From assembly GCA_013399895.1 (NCBI GenBank), contig VXBA01005600.1, forward strand, positions 2,840,805-2,904,804: a DNA stretch of 64,000 bases. The letters are read 5' to 3'. Positions 13,483 to 27,300 of this stretch are shown piece after piece. The notes beneath the pieces were generated by a model. The model was not told where the DNA came from. It did no database searches and saw only the letters and a program-made list of their open reading frames with translations. The translations under genes were made by a program, and so were the position numbers. Positions within the stretch are counted from its first letter, which is position 1; each line of letters opens with the position of its first letter. Origin of the DNA: Serilophus lunatus. Taxonomy: Eukaryota; Chordata; Aves; Passeriformes; Eurylaimidae.

Positions 13483-13565
13483 CAATGGTTTAGTGGAAAA
13501 AAGTGCAATTGCCTCTGAACTCAGGCCGAGTTGAAGTCCCTTCTCACCGAGACTGGATTTGTACC
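13483..13565 (+). mobile_element. Possible MIR-like SINE, tRNA-derived head
   Basis: The segment has 'caatggtttagtgg', similar to the A-box region of tRNA-derived MIR-type SINEs. It continues with 'gaactcagg' and 'gagttgaagtccc', at the spacing expected for the 'gactcagg' and B-box region of amniote MIR. The 3' core is not clearly preserved. MIR elements are ancient, inactive, RNA polymerase III type retroposons, so strong decay is expected. The match is by eye and weak, and a chance resemblance is possible. Confidence 0.4.
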
Positions 13566-16500
13566 AGGACAGAGTTGTAGGGAAAAGAAGAAGTGATCAA
13601 TCATATTTTCAGCATGAATGTTACTTGCCTGCTTCTGATGATTCCTTCATGCTAACACAGCCCTGCTGGCAGCTGTTGAGTTGCTCTTTGTAGCTTCACC
13701 CCAATAAAAATGTTGTCAAGATGGAGTTTTGGCTGGAGTCTCTAACAATGCCTCCTTCAACTTGTACGTCCTGGGATGTGTGAGAATGAAAACCCCAAAC
13801 AAACTTCAGAAAACCAGGAAGCACTCCATTAAGATCTCCCCACAAACCGCAGCGTTGGGGAGGGCGGTAGCAAGGCACTGCACTGCGCAGGTTCTTGTTT
13901 CTACTCACTGCCTTGGCTCTCCCCTGGCAAGGGTAAAGGTTCTGGTCTTAGATATTTTGAGAGTAGCTCAGTGTCTGCAGAATCCTTCAGAAAAGCCAGT
14001 GTGTGCCATTGAGCTCCTGGCTGTGCAGTAGGACAGGAGAAGTAGTTTGCTGTCTCCAGCATGGCCAGGGAGTCAGCAGCAGATGCTACTTGTGACAGAA
14101 CAGCCGCAGAGAGGTGCTCAGAAACCAGGGTGAGAAGTTAAGGCATCTCTTTCTTATTTTTTTCTCTCTTTTTTTTTTTTTTTTTTTTTCTTCCTAATGA
14201 AGAAAGCATGAAGGGAAAAGACCTGAACTGGCTGGTTTACATAGTAAAAGCTGAGAGCTTTTGGGGGGATAAGTCCCACACCAAGGTTTTTCTGGTTTTG
14301 TCCTCACTTCAATCTTATGCAAATGTGTAGGAAATACCACCTTGACCTTTCAATTTTTTCAGCACTCTGGTAAAATTTGAGATAAAATGCACTGCACAAA
14401 ATAATGTATATTGAATACCTCTAGAAAATATCCCTAAAAGGGAACTTCACTCTTCATAGTTATCTTGCTATTTTCCTGACACAAGACAAAGACAAGACTG
14501 TTGCAAGGTTAACATATAACAACTATGAAATAAATGATGAGGCATTGTGTGCTATGTTTCTTCTCCAGCTTATTGCCAGAGATAACTAAGGGCTTTATGT
14601 GCATATCGTTTTGATGCTGCAGGAAGACATTCCTATCTGATTGCCTGTGCAATCAAACTGGAGATCATGAGGGAACCCGGGGACTTTACCAGAAGTGAAG
14701 GGCAAGCTGGCAGTCAGGAAAGCTGGCTCTCAGCCTCCTGGTCTGAGCAGGGCACACATGTAATTTCAGACCCTGCTTCCAAAAGCCAGTCAAGGACAGG
14801 ACAGAAGGCAGCCACGTCCTGGTACCACAGGAAAGGTAAATCAGAGGAAGATAAAATTTCCATTCTGTGCAAAATGCTGTGATTCTGTGAAAATGTTTAA
14901 GTCTACTGCCAGAAATGCTGGAAATGCTCAGACAGACCATTCTTCAAGCAGAGGCAAATGAACGTGCAGATTAGCAGCTGGAAGAAGAGCAAGTGCAAAA
15001 ATGTTCTTCCTGGCAGGCGCATCCCTAGTATAAACACTGACCTCCCACAGGAAGAAAATAAGAAAGTAGTATGGTCTTAGGTCTGTGAAAAGTGGTATAT
15101 TCTGACTCTAAGTAGTGCTTACATTTTTAAACACTTCACATATTTTTGCCATTTTACAGTTGCTTGTACTCAGATCTCTGCTGATGGCTTTGGGGCAAAA
15201 ACATCAGAGATTCTTTTTTCTGGAGTATGATCATGCGCCTACAAGATGCTCTGTCCTTGACTGCAGAAGGGATAGGGCCTTGGTGCTGTTTCATGTTTGG
15301 ATTATCTTCACTTAGAAATGAAAGTCATTGTGACTTTTTGCACTTTGTAAATGGGAAAACATAAACACTTGCTTTCAAAATTATGGAAGAAAACATTTCT
15401 GTCTTCAGTACACTGAAAAGAAAGCTCCTAGTGTAAGATATCAATTTATATTTTAATGGTGTGAATCCATAGCAAAAGCCTTTAAATCCATACTTGGATT
15501 ACACTATCAGTTGCAATATAGAAAGAGAAACTTCACAAAATGTCCAGCTGTGTTATTTTAGAGTAAAAGTGAAAGTAAAAGTAATAGGAGAATCAAGTTT
15601 GGTGGAATATAAGTGACTCTACTACCCTGGTTTACTGCATTAGCGGCACATGAGTCAGACTGGTACTGATTATTCAACTTCTCACATTGATCAGTCCTTT
15701 TCCCTTAAAAATTCTTGGGAAAAAAAGTACTAAAAGCTTTGTACCTATTCCAATACTATGATGTGAGGCAGGGATGAAAATGTTAAACTGCATGGTGTCA
15801 CAGATACTCATGTCTCTGACTGAAAAGCTAATGATAATTTATTCTGTTTCACAAAGAAGAACTCTATGACCCCAAATTATTTTGGTTTTGTGCCTATTTT
15901 TCCTTTAGGCAATGCATTTCAAAACCAAGAATAACACTTCTGCATTACCTGAGTGTGTTTCAGGTCTATGATTTGGCATTGTGGCTTCATGTCTCAGCCA
16001 AGTAGTTTATGTGCTGATTGCTGCAGAGGAGACAAAGTACTTAGGAGTTGGGAACTGTTGCACAGCTACAACAGTGGTCCAATGTCATGGAAGCTCACGA
16101 GTCTCCCTGACTTAACTGGTGTCAGAAATAGGGTATAAGCGTGAATTCCAGGAACCTGGGCCGCAGGGTACATGGAGTTAGAAATTTCTTCGTGTGTTAC
16201 TGTTGCAAAACTGAATAGCCTGGAGATTAATACTTGGAAGTACAGCAACTTGGAATCATGTCTTTATGAATTAATTATTTTCTTCGTGTAAATAAAAATG
16301 TCCACTGATATATGACAACGAATGAAGTGAATGAAGATTTGCTTTGTGCCAAAGTTGTACTATTGATACACGCAAATACAGGATAAGTATTTTGTTTAAT
16401 CACATGCTAATTAATTGCGTGCAAAATAAAGAAAAATTTCACACAAGTTTTGGTGATGAGATTTTAGAAAGGAAATGTTTGACTATAGATACACAGAAAT

Positions 16501-19285
16501 TTGTATTGATACTTTATTGTACGTTTGGAAGAATCAACAACTTCTGTACAAACTGAGAATTAGCACATTGGAAAGGAATTAGCATGATGACCTCAACTTA
16601 AGAAACCTTAGTGGAATCTCGTTATAATGAACTGTGTGGTCCCTTCACAGTGCTGAAACATTATTGGTGAGATGAGGGTTGTAACTGCCACTGGAACCTA
16701 CTTTTCTACAGAAAGCCCACGTGAGACACTAAGAAAGAGTCAATACAATCTGTATAGCTTGTTGGTTCATAAGTAGAGTATAAAATGTGGAAAGCTGGGT
16801 TTTCATATGTTTCTTTTTTCTTTCATGTGATTGCATTCATGAAATTATTTAGTCTGAAATATATAGGCATATCTAATATTTCAGGAATCTTTTGGATCAT
16901 CTTGCATTATCTTGGCTGTTCGCAGCTTAACTGGAATTGCCAGAAAGCTGTCTGAGCTTGATATGGCTTGGAAAGAAACTGGCCTTTTAGTAAAGCCAGC
17001 AGTTCAGAAACAGATAACTTTTTTTTCTCTCTTCTATGTTTCTTTCTTTGAGAAAATACAAATTGAAAAACCATACAAAATATAAAGCTATAAAGAATAG
17101 AGAAGAAATAGACATTAAACTTAACCCCCAACCTTAAAAGGCTGCAGAACTTGGTTGAGTTCGACATTCTCACCAGCAGGTGATTAAAATGTTTTACAGG
17201 TTAGTGTGCTTGAGTTGTGTATGCATGTACATAAAATTAAGTCATGGCATGCGTGTAGAAAATCTTTTAGAAAAATTTCTATTTTTGTTAAACTTCACAA
17301 AAGTTTTATGGGAGGACATGCATTTCTGTCTGCTCTGTGTCAATTTTTTTTTATACTAAATACATTTATGGGTTATAAAACTACTAGTCTGTGTTAGCAG
17401 AGAATCCAGTCTGTTTATGGTAGAATTGCCAGGCGAATGATATGTTTCAGTTCCACTGTAAATCAGCTTGATGGAGCAGTAATTGCTTGCATCAGTTAGG
17501 AACTTGGATTTATATGTTTTATGGTATATTAAGATGGTGACTGAAGCTGCGCAATGTAACATAAAATGTTCCATCATATGAAATCTGCCTGGTCTTTTCT
17601 GTGCTTACTCTTGTCTATAACTAAATCATCATTATAACGGATTTCATGTAATTTAGGTCCCATGTGACCAAGTCTTAGCTCAAATAGTTTTCATATTTTA
17701 TATATTTTACATTGACCATTTAGCTTTGGAAACCCTCAAAACTAGAAGCTACATGGCTTGTCAGGTGAGAAACATCAGTGACAGAAATTCCTTCAGCTAT
17801 AAGGAACCAAAAGTCGTTCTGCTCATCTCAGGATTTTCCCAATCAACCACAAAAACTAGAAGTCAATCCTTTGTGATGCTAATGGTGGGCAGCATACTCC
17901 ATGTTGCCTCACGGATGGTGGCCTTTACTCTCTGAGGGCAGAGCACATTTCCTCAGAAGTTGGAAACGGGCTTTCTTCTGCTCTATTCAAAACATGTGCT
18001 CCAGAGAGAAGGAAGTGATGTTCAGTGCAGGTCTCGTAGCTGACAAAACTGGGTCATAACCCAAGTAGGCTGGATGGGAGGCTGCCCCTCTGCAGAGACC
18101 TCCCTCTTGCTCCGTACCTCCCTTGGAACTGCACCAAGTTGACTGGTATACGAACAGAAATCAGAATGAAGTTGAGCTAGTTTCTCACATTATCCTGCTT
18201 CCTGATTTTCTTCCATTACACACAAATTCCATATCAGGAGAACTCATTACTTTCCGATTTTTGTCTTACCTGATCACTGCTAGGTCACGAAGTTTTGAGA
18301 ATTTAACAACCTCAATTCAATCTAGGCTAGTTTCCATCTTGCAGATCATATACATTCCCCTCTGGAGTGGATGGGGATACCTGTTTGGAACGAATTTCTG
18401 ATGCCAGCACCTATATTTCCAAATGAAAAATTCATTACCCATATATATTCTCTAATACTTGCTTAAAATTTGCTGTTTCTACAAACATTCTTGCCAGTAA
18501 ATGCAATAGCTAGAACATGCACAGTAAGCAAACACAAAGAGGGCATTGAAACAGTTGAAGAGGATATGTTTATAAACTGAAATGAATATTCATTGGAAAC
18601 TTTTTTAACAGTGCTCACCAGTTCTATATTGGAATACTGTGTAAAGTTTACACTCCATATAAAGAGTTACACTGTTCCCTTGTGAAATCCGACTTCTCCA
18701 CTGCCTCCATATTGGATATTTGCATTTTTAGAAATACCATCTGCCAAACCCCACACAGACTGCAAGTGATTTCCTGGTTATATATTTTGGATATTCTGTG
18801 GTTAGAAAACTATGGAGCCATATTACATGTCCTAGCCTCCAGAACATCTGTGAGACTGAAACCACATGAATATAAGCAAGTCAGCATGATAAAAACGATG
18901 GAGATTTTCAGTTATATTGTATAGGCATGCTTGTAAAATTTTTACAGTTTTTAAATTTATCTCAGTAACTTTCTTCTTATCTGTACAAATAGCTTTTAAA
19001 ATTACTTTCTGCACTGGATCAAACAAGATTTTAACCGTTCTCCTTCAAGAATCTGCACTGTCTATTTTCCCTCTCTACCCCAGGCCATTTTGGGAGCATC
19101 CATCTAGGAAGAAACCCAAAATGTAGTATCTGTAATATTCATTAATCAAAAATTGGTTTGATTTTTACTTCTTCTCTGTTTCTTTTTCCACATGCAGTCA
19201 AGAAATGGAAGGCATACAGGCGACACAAACTCAGCTTTTGGCAGACCTAGTTTACAATGAGGCATATGAATATATACTCTTTAAG
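13566..19285. other. Unique noncoding sequence with a poly-pyrimidine tract
   Basis: No supported gene or recognisable interspersed repeat. A pyrimidine-rich stretch at 14155-14190 ends in about 22 T bases. The remaining sequence is AT-rich, and its open frames are under 105 codons with no recognisable motif. Confidence 0.55.
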
Positions 19286-20620
19286 TTCCAACCCCCATGT
19301 CGTGGGCAGGGACACCTTTCCTTAGACTAAGTTGCTCAAAGCCCCATCCAGCCTGGCCTTGAACATTTCCAAGGATGGGGCATCTGTGACTTCTCTGAAC
19401 AGTTTGTGCCAGTGCCTCACGCTGTCCATGTCTCCAATAAAGATGTTAAACAGCACCATTCCAACCCATGAGAAACAACACTCAACACTGGTCTTCACTT
19501 GGACATTGAACCATTGACTGCAAGTCTTTGAGGGAGAACATCTGGGTAATTCCTTGTCCACTGAGGGATCAATCCATCAAATCCATGTCTCTCTAAGTTT
19601 TGAGACAAGGATGTCATACCATATGATGGCAAAGGCAAAATGCTTTGCAAAAGTCCACGTAAATGATATCAGTTCCTCTTCCATTATCCACTACACAGAA
19701 AGCCACCATATTTGTCAAGCACAATTTGCCCTCAGTGAAGCCATGTTGTCTGTCTCCAACATCTTCATTATTTTCCATGTGCATTAGCATAGTTTCCAGG
19801 AGGATCTGCTCCATGATCTTACCAGACACACAGATAAGGCCTGTAGTTCTTTGTGTCTTCCTTATTTCCCTTTTGAAAAATTTGGGTTATCTTTCCCCAA
19901 TCCCAATTAGCAGAAATTTCACTGGATTGCCACGACTTCTCAAATATGATGGGGAGTGGCTTAGTCACTTCATCTGCTAGTTCCCTCAGAACTTCTAGTT
20001 GCATCTCATCAGGTAGAATCAACTTGTAAACCTTCAGGTTCCTTAGACCTTTTCCCACAGTGAGCACTTCCTTATTATCCCAGCACCCTCTGGTGAAGAT
20101 CAAGGCGAAGAAAGTCATTGAGTACTTCAGCCTTCTCCATATACTAGATAACCAGATGTCCTGTTTCCTGATCTTCCTTTTATCATGCAAGCTTTTCTTG
20201 TTGTCCTTGAAGTCCCTGATAAAATTTAAATATCTCAGGGCTTTAGTTTTCCTAAGGTGATCCCTGACTTCTCTAACAATCCCTCTGTATTCCAACCAGA
20301 CTCCCTGCCCCTATTTCCACCATCTGTAGGCTTCCTTTTTGTGTTTCAGTTTGCTCAGGAACTACTTGTTAATCCACACAGACCTCCTGGCTTTTTACCT
20401 GACTTTTTCTTGGTAGGGATGCGCTGCTCCTGAGCCTCAGGGAGGTGATCCTTGAATATCAACCACCTTTCTTGGGACCTTCTTTCCTTCAAGTCTTTGT
20501 CCCATGGTACTCTACCAAGCAGAGCCTTGAGGAGGCCAAAGTCTGCTCTCCTGATATCCAGGCTTGTGAGCTTGCTATGTTCCCTTCTTGCTGCCCTAAG
20601 GATCTTGTACTTCACTTGAC
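19286..20620 (-). mobile_element. CR1 LINE, 5'-truncated, ORF2 reverse transcriptase lacking FADD
   Basis: On the minus strand this is a CR1 copy starting in the linker before the reverse transcriptase. ORF2 pieces in 5' to 3' order are: 20355-20615 (RRADFGLLKALLGRVPWDK); 19819-20295 (ELADEVTKPLPIIFEKSWQS, then NYRP, reverse-transcriptase fingers); and 19614-19829 (QHGFTEGK, and motif A as VDFCKAF with its aspartate codon at 19653-19655). Then 19322-19561 runs from VLFNIFIGDMDS straight into the C-terminal KARLDGALSNLV. The frame shifts between pieces, and the FADD catalytic segment is missing at a junction near 19423. The 3' tail units are not obvious. The 5' end stops near 20620, so endonuclease and ORF1 are absent. 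The copy is inactive. Confidence 0.92.
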
Positions 20621-21302
20621 AAGTATTTTTTGCTTTGGCTTCTTTATTTATGAGACTTGGATAATATTTATCTCTCTTGCAAATCTGCTAGGCTCAGTCG
20701 CATTTTTATGTCCTAGGTACTTTTGGAGAAACATTTGTTATGTTACTATGTCAGTGAATCGTGTTATTCACTGTTTTGAAACTTACAAATTGGTAGGAAA
20801 ATTGAAAACCTTAAAAAGTGTAAGTGCATGCAAGGAAACTCACCCTGCTACTTAACTTAGATCAAAATCACCATAAAATCCAATGGATATATGTCTGCTT
20901 AAAGAATGAAAGAGCAATCCAGGGAGAGTAGCAAAATGTCTAAATATTAAGTGCAGTTTTGGTTCTCTCATTTGCTTCTGGGCTGATTTCAGAAAAATGT
21001 TATTGAGAGGCTGATCACAGAGACTTTACAGAAGGCTGTTATAATTCATTGTAAAAGGACCTGCACCTCCAAACTTGAGTATTAGTCATTCTACTAGTGT
21101 GAAGAGAGCCTCTGGAATTTATAGTACTTTCACATGGGACCTTAAGCTATAGTTTTGTCATGACTAGTTTGCATGATCATGCCTCTGACCACGGAATTGC
21201 TCATAAAGCCATTGCTTGCCATTGTGTTCTCTCTCTATTTCATTAAAACTTCAGCAGACAAGTTGCTTTATTTAGGACTATCACATGTATACGTTGAGAT
21301 TG

Positions 21303-21361
<59 letters not shown>

Positions 21362-21370
21362 ATCTATCTA
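21303..21370. repeat. ATCT tetranucleotide microsatellite
   Basis: There are about 14.5 perfect ATCT units from 21303 to 21360, then a one-unit slip and two more units. A GA-rich stretch follows directly. Arrays of this length are usually polymorphic within a species. The open frame through it (LSIY repeated) is only a readout of the repeat. Confidence 0.97.
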
Positions 21371-24296
21371 ATGAGAGAGAGTGAAAAGGTTTTTTGCACT
21401 TAGATATATGTACTGACTATATATACATTTACATGCTATCTTTTAAACTATTTTATTTTTAATTTCTCTGGGGAAGATGACCATTTATCATAAAAATAGT
21501 TTAATATCAGAAGGAAAGGTAGCTGCCTGAAAACCGGATTTTAATTAAATGTATTTAACATCTGAAAGAGGTTTAACGCATGCTGTATTTATCCATATCT
21601 TATATACATATGTGCATGTGCATCTATAAAAATATTTAAATGTATACATTCAATGGCTTGTAGTGTGAATGCTATAGTACAGAAAGTAAAGGTGAGTGTA
21701 AAGTGTAGTTTAAGCTAAGGAATGAAGTACCTACATATTGATAGAAGTTCTAAAACCAAACTATTTTTATTAGTTTGCTGTCTTTATCAAAAGGAAGTGT
21801 GTGAAATATGGCCCTACTAAAGTCCATGGCAAATCTCCCACTGTCTTCAAAGGGATCTGTATTTCACCCTCTGTATTTTCTCAAAGAGAGCTGCCAGTAA
21901 CATCTGCCAGCTGGAGATCCAGTTAGACATGGCTTAAGACAAAAGAAATGTGTGTCAGCATTTCATTGCATGACAAAGGGTGAAGGCTTTGAAAGTCTGC
22001 TGTGGTAGATTAACACATAAAATGTACTTTTTCCTTTAAAATAAAACAAGGGGAAACACTCGCCTGATATTTCAGTTTTGGTGCATCTTTGTAGGCGTAA
22101 CCACATAAGACACAACTGTGACGTGAGTGTTCCTCACCTGAGCTACCAGTTTTCAGACTGTTTGTGGTCTTCTTTCACTTAATATCTCACCCCTGCCCTC
22201 TCTGGAGGCTGTGTGCCTACTTCTCTATTTTGTATTCTCTTTTTAATTTTCCAGGGTACAGTCCCATTTCCTTCAGCTTTCTACCTGGATCATCACTGAG
22301 TAAGGAGGTTTGTTGTTCATGGCCTCTTCAAAACCACTCCATATGATTGTAGAAAATAAGCATTACCTAGAAGAAGTCTGTTTCCTAGCCATATTAAATA
22401 TGCTATTATTTCACTTATCTCCCACATTATCCAATAAGGGAAGAAAGTCGTACATATCCTTAAGTTGGAGAGGCTGGCACTGCAGTGCATGTGTTGTGTC
22501 CAGAAACAGCAACCTGTGACACCCAGGTTGGAGGTTTGGATTTGTAAGATCCCTCCTGTGCGTTCAGGAACAATACTGATGGTGCTTCTGTGTATTTTCA
22601 CATTAGTCTGTTTAAAATTCTACACATGGATAGGAATAGATTTATAATATTATTTTTCTGATTAACGGGCTACACATGGGTAGGAAAAATTGGAAAGTGT
22701 GAAGCTTGTATTCCTATGGGCCATGAATTAAAAATGAAAACCACAGGTGTTTTGGGGTTTCTCCTTTTAAATCAAAACTGAGGCTTAGCCAAGACCAAAA
22801 TGCGGCTGCTCATGGCCATTTTTTAATAAAAGTCACCCAGATTTGTTATACATTCCACTGAAAAACTTTATTGTTAGTATGTTAGGTACAACAAATGTCT
22901 TGCCCAGAATGGAGTTTCTCATTTTATTATTTTTAAAAAATTTTCTTTTTTTTTTACTTAATATTTCCAGCATTTTGCAAACACAGTACCTTCTTTTTGA
23001 ATAGAATATATCTATGAGATTGCCTTTGATATTACATCCTGATATTTCTTTAAGAGAGAAATCTTTGTTTTGGCTTCTAATAAACATTATATTATGATAG
23101 CCTCAGAACCTTGAAGTCATGCAGCTAAAGCATTACAATGATAAGAATTCATTCTTTTATCTTCTCTTTATGATGTTTTGCTTAGTTTATTTTGTCAAAC
23201 ATTTAATAAGATTAATCATTTTCTGACCCTGGAAATTCAAACACTTCAGTATGTTGAAAAAATGATCAGACATATAAATGGAAAAGATTTGCATTAGTTG
23301 TCTGTCCAAGAAGATACAAATCTGTACAGCAACAAATATTCAAGCTATTGCTCATCATTATGAATAGTAAATTGCAGGCCTCAGAGGGTCAGACAAAGGT
23401 GAGTGTTGACTTATTAAATCATGTTCCAGTGTAAAAAAGTAACCAAGAATTAACTAAGTAATAATCCTGCTTAAGGTAGTTTTAAAAGAAAATAAGAAAA
23501 ATCACTATGGCTATCGGAACACTTCCCTGCAGGATAAAGACTTTGTGTATATTCCGCTCTCCCGCGTCTCATATTTCATTTTATTAACACTTTATTTTAT
23601 AAAATCCTAGGAACAGACTTATAGAAGACTCCAGAAGTCTGTTTTTTGAAGTTTTCTCAAAATTTGTCAAGTGTCTAAGGATTGCCCAAGACGGTAAATG
23701 TCAACCATAAAATAAATGAATGAGGAGCTGGAAAGATAGAAACTGGCAGCCTTTACAAGATGACTGCCTTTCTTAGGTTTATTCAGTAGTAGAAGCTGAG
23801 TAAGACAAATATAAGCATCTTACTTCAGGGAATTGCCAAACATCCCTCAGCACAGTGAAGATGAGACTTGCAAGTGCTCGGGGTACTTATCTGCTGATCG
23901 TGAGCATAGGGCTTTAATTTTAGATACATAGACTTGAGTTTTGTGATTATATTATTATTTAACACTGTTTAGAAGGTAGACATTTTCCTTACTGCTTATA
24001 TTAAGTGTAAATTTAATCTAAACAATAAAAGTAATTTGAATCACTGTATCTGTTTGAAAGTTTGAGGCCCCACTAAAGCTTCCCCCTACTGATTGCACAT
24101 CCTTGCTGATTACAGGGTATTTTTTTTCAGCAATTATCATTACTGCTTAGTCAACCAATCTAAGGAAACCTCAGGTAGACCAACAATAGAAAAAGTCTTC
24201 TGCATGCCATAATTTCTAAATTTTTCAACCAAGTTTTGTGCCTTGGGGGTCAATGTCAGAGCCACCATGCAATCAGTTGCCTGAAAATGTTCCTGT

Positions 24297-24318
24297 AACC
24301 TTGTCTTAACCTTGTCTT
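24297..24318. repeat. Two-copy 11-bp tandem repeat
   Basis: The unit aaccttgtctt occurs twice in direct succession. It is probably a small slippage duplication with no implied function. Confidence 0.85.
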
Positions 24319-27300
24319 AATCTGTACAGAGCCAGCTCAAAAAGATTAACTAAATAGAAATTTTTGCCTAACAAAAAAATTTTAAAAAAAATCAGTATCT
24401 GCCCTTGTTGTAGGGCACTTAAGACCTGACTTCTATACACATGTGGTGCCTTGGGGATTCTTACCAGGAGATGTTTCATTCAAGAGATGATGTAATAGAA
24501 AAGTTCTGGCTGGTGAAATGGAGCAAAAGATTCTAACTAAAAGCCACAATTCTTGAAGCAATCAACTGCCTTGCCAGTGCCAAGAGTTTGCCGTGTAATA
24601 TGCTTTGTAGGAATCCATAGTATTCGGCTGCTGTGTCTTGAATGAATAAGTACAGTCAACAGCTAGTTAAGGCATGAACTCTAACAGAGTTTATGTTTTA
24701 GGCTAAAGACTAAAGACTGCTGTGAGATTTGAAAGGCATAAACCTCTTCCACTGTTATTAGCCATATCTTCCTGTAGTAATGCGTAAGAGGTGTTGGTCT
24801 TCTGCATGTGCTTTGCTTGTATTGAAAGCTCTGACCTCAGCCATCAGTGAGGAAGTTTCAAGATTTGTAAGTAGAAAACATTTTACCTGTGGCTGAGGCA
24901 AAGATCAAATTTTTTTTTAAGACTATTTTTGGGGATTAAAATCAGTAACTTCTGCTGGACTTGAGCTTTTAAGTCTCCTTTGCTTTTTAAAAATTGAGGA
25001 AACTTTCAGGAGGAAAAGGTAACCTTAGAAAACTGATTTTAGTTTCTAATAAATAATTTTAAAAAAACAGCTAAAATACCCTAGCTTTTTTAGATTTATT
25101 TGAAACCACAATAATTTTGAAGGAAATATACCTGAAAAAAAAAATCAGCAGATTCATATGGATGTAATGATAAACTTCATTTTTCTAGTAAGGAGTGAGA
25201 TTTTCAAAATATTGAGTTCTTTTTATTTATTTCTGGTAATTGAATTATTAGTATCAAAACTGACATAAGCTGCGATGAAGACAGAGCCCTTGTTTTTAAA
25301 AAGCTGAAACTGGAGTTTCAGGAGCCGAGACTTTAGAAATCGTCAACTGATAAGAATTCATTGACATCATGGGAAGTGGCAACACTGTATAGTTTAATTT
25401 AAAAACATCTCGTCGCTTATGAATGTAATGAAATTTTCAAGACATTTAAAAGTTCTGTAACTTTTTATCTAGTGTCTGTTAGAGAATAAGAAAATATTTT
25501 TATATCTGGGATTTGATTGACTGAGTGTGTTGATAGATGATGTTGTTTGAGGTTTATATAAGTATATGTAGATTGTATAATTTTGTGTTTTAACTATACT
25601 GTATATCTACTAACATATGTATTTTTATGTAGTGAGTAATACTGTAACATATGTTCATGTTTTACTACTTTGGAGATAGTTCAACCGAAGAGGAAATGGG
25701 ATTTTATGTCTCCTGGATGTTTATTTTGACCTTTATGTGTACTCCAGAAAATCTGAGAAGCTGGAGTTAGTGGGCAGTAACAGTTGTGTGAGTGATGAAC
25801 ATTGCATGGAAGTTAGGAACCCAGTCCTGTTTCCATATCTTACAGTAATCAGGTTTTAGTTTCCGGTGTAATGATGTTGTAGGCAATTATCCTCTGCTGT
25901 ATATGTTGATATTGGCTGGATTTGGTTAAAACCTGGCACACACCCATTCCCACATCACCCCTGGCTACGGAGCAGGCTTGTGGACTCGCTCCTGGGGCAA
26001 AATCAGAAGGGACACCTTCTCAGAATCTCACCTCTGTAAGAACTGCACACAACATACCAAAACTGTCAAAGTTAGATCATATCTTCATGAAATATGCTTA
26101 TTGTTTGATATATTTACATAGAAATGCTGAACTGGAAGACTGCATCTCATGTAGTTACCCAAATAATTTGCATGTGATAATCTACTGTAAGGCTCAATAT
26201 AAGAAAATGGATGTGTGCTCCAACTCAGAGCGTATCAGCTGCAGATACTTTATTATGCACTATAAATTAATCCAGAAGTAGTGTGTTAGATGTTTAGTGA
26301 AAGTCCAGGGGCTTTTTTCCAGTTTACCTGTCATGAATAAGAGGCCAGTAAGTTTTAAATCCTTTTGTCCATCCTATGGGTATCAGACAAGAGACCTGGT
26401 CTTCTACACCTACTTCTCATCTGAGCTCTTAGTCACACAGCTCTAGGAGCTTGCCATCTCTGGTATTTCAATAGGGAAAATATCACAGGTCAAATGGGAT
26501 ATGACATCAGTAAACTTCTTTTCCCAGGAATTTTTGATAACAGTGATCAGGATAAAGGAAGACCTTCCTTGAGAACAAGGACATCTGCTCGCTGAAAGGC
26601 AAATTAGAAAGGTAAACCCAAGGCAATCTACATTCCTCTTACTAAAAATTTTGTTTTTCCTTGCAGCCACTGGTGAGTTCTACTGTTGGGACATCTCTGT
26701 CTTGGTAATGGAGGAAGAACGTACTTTCTATGCTTTCTCTGCCCACTGCCAGCTCCTTCCCTTTCCTATTCCCACACTTCAAAGCTCATAGTTGTACTTC
26801 TATGTAAAGATGCAATCAAGTAAGTATCTCCAGGACACAGGAAGCAGACAAATGTGTGCACTAATGTTATTGAACTTCCTTGTTCCATTTCTTGCAATCT
26901 GTGATATCCTCCATCAAAGTTTCTTAAATTTGGACCTCCCTTTTTGCTTTAATGAAATGCAGCATGTATACATGCACTCACACATGATGAACATGCACTC
27001 GTATACAATGGAATAATGCAGCAATATCATAGTTAAAATGGATTAAACTGAGGTGTATGTAATATTTATTTTTTATATGTATGTATATTCCATCAACTCC
27101 CCACAGCCTTCAGTGTGTGATTTGATTGACACGCAGTTTTACAGTCAGTTGAGCTGTACTGGTTTGCATTTGCAAAGTAAACAGCTGCTATTGTTATCTA
27201 ATTCAGACTTTGGACAAGCATTCTAGCACATAAGTAATTTTTGATTAATTTCTTACTTCAGCTTTAACTTTTAATTAAATTAATCATATATTTTACAATA

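Noticed and set aside
20445..20855. 136-codon plus-strand open frame
   Set aside because: Its first part is the antisense of CR1 ORF2 at 20355-20615, and the rest is unique DNA with no recognisable motif.
21173..21403. Open frame with repeated LSIY
   Set aside because: It is a readout of the ATCT microsatellite.
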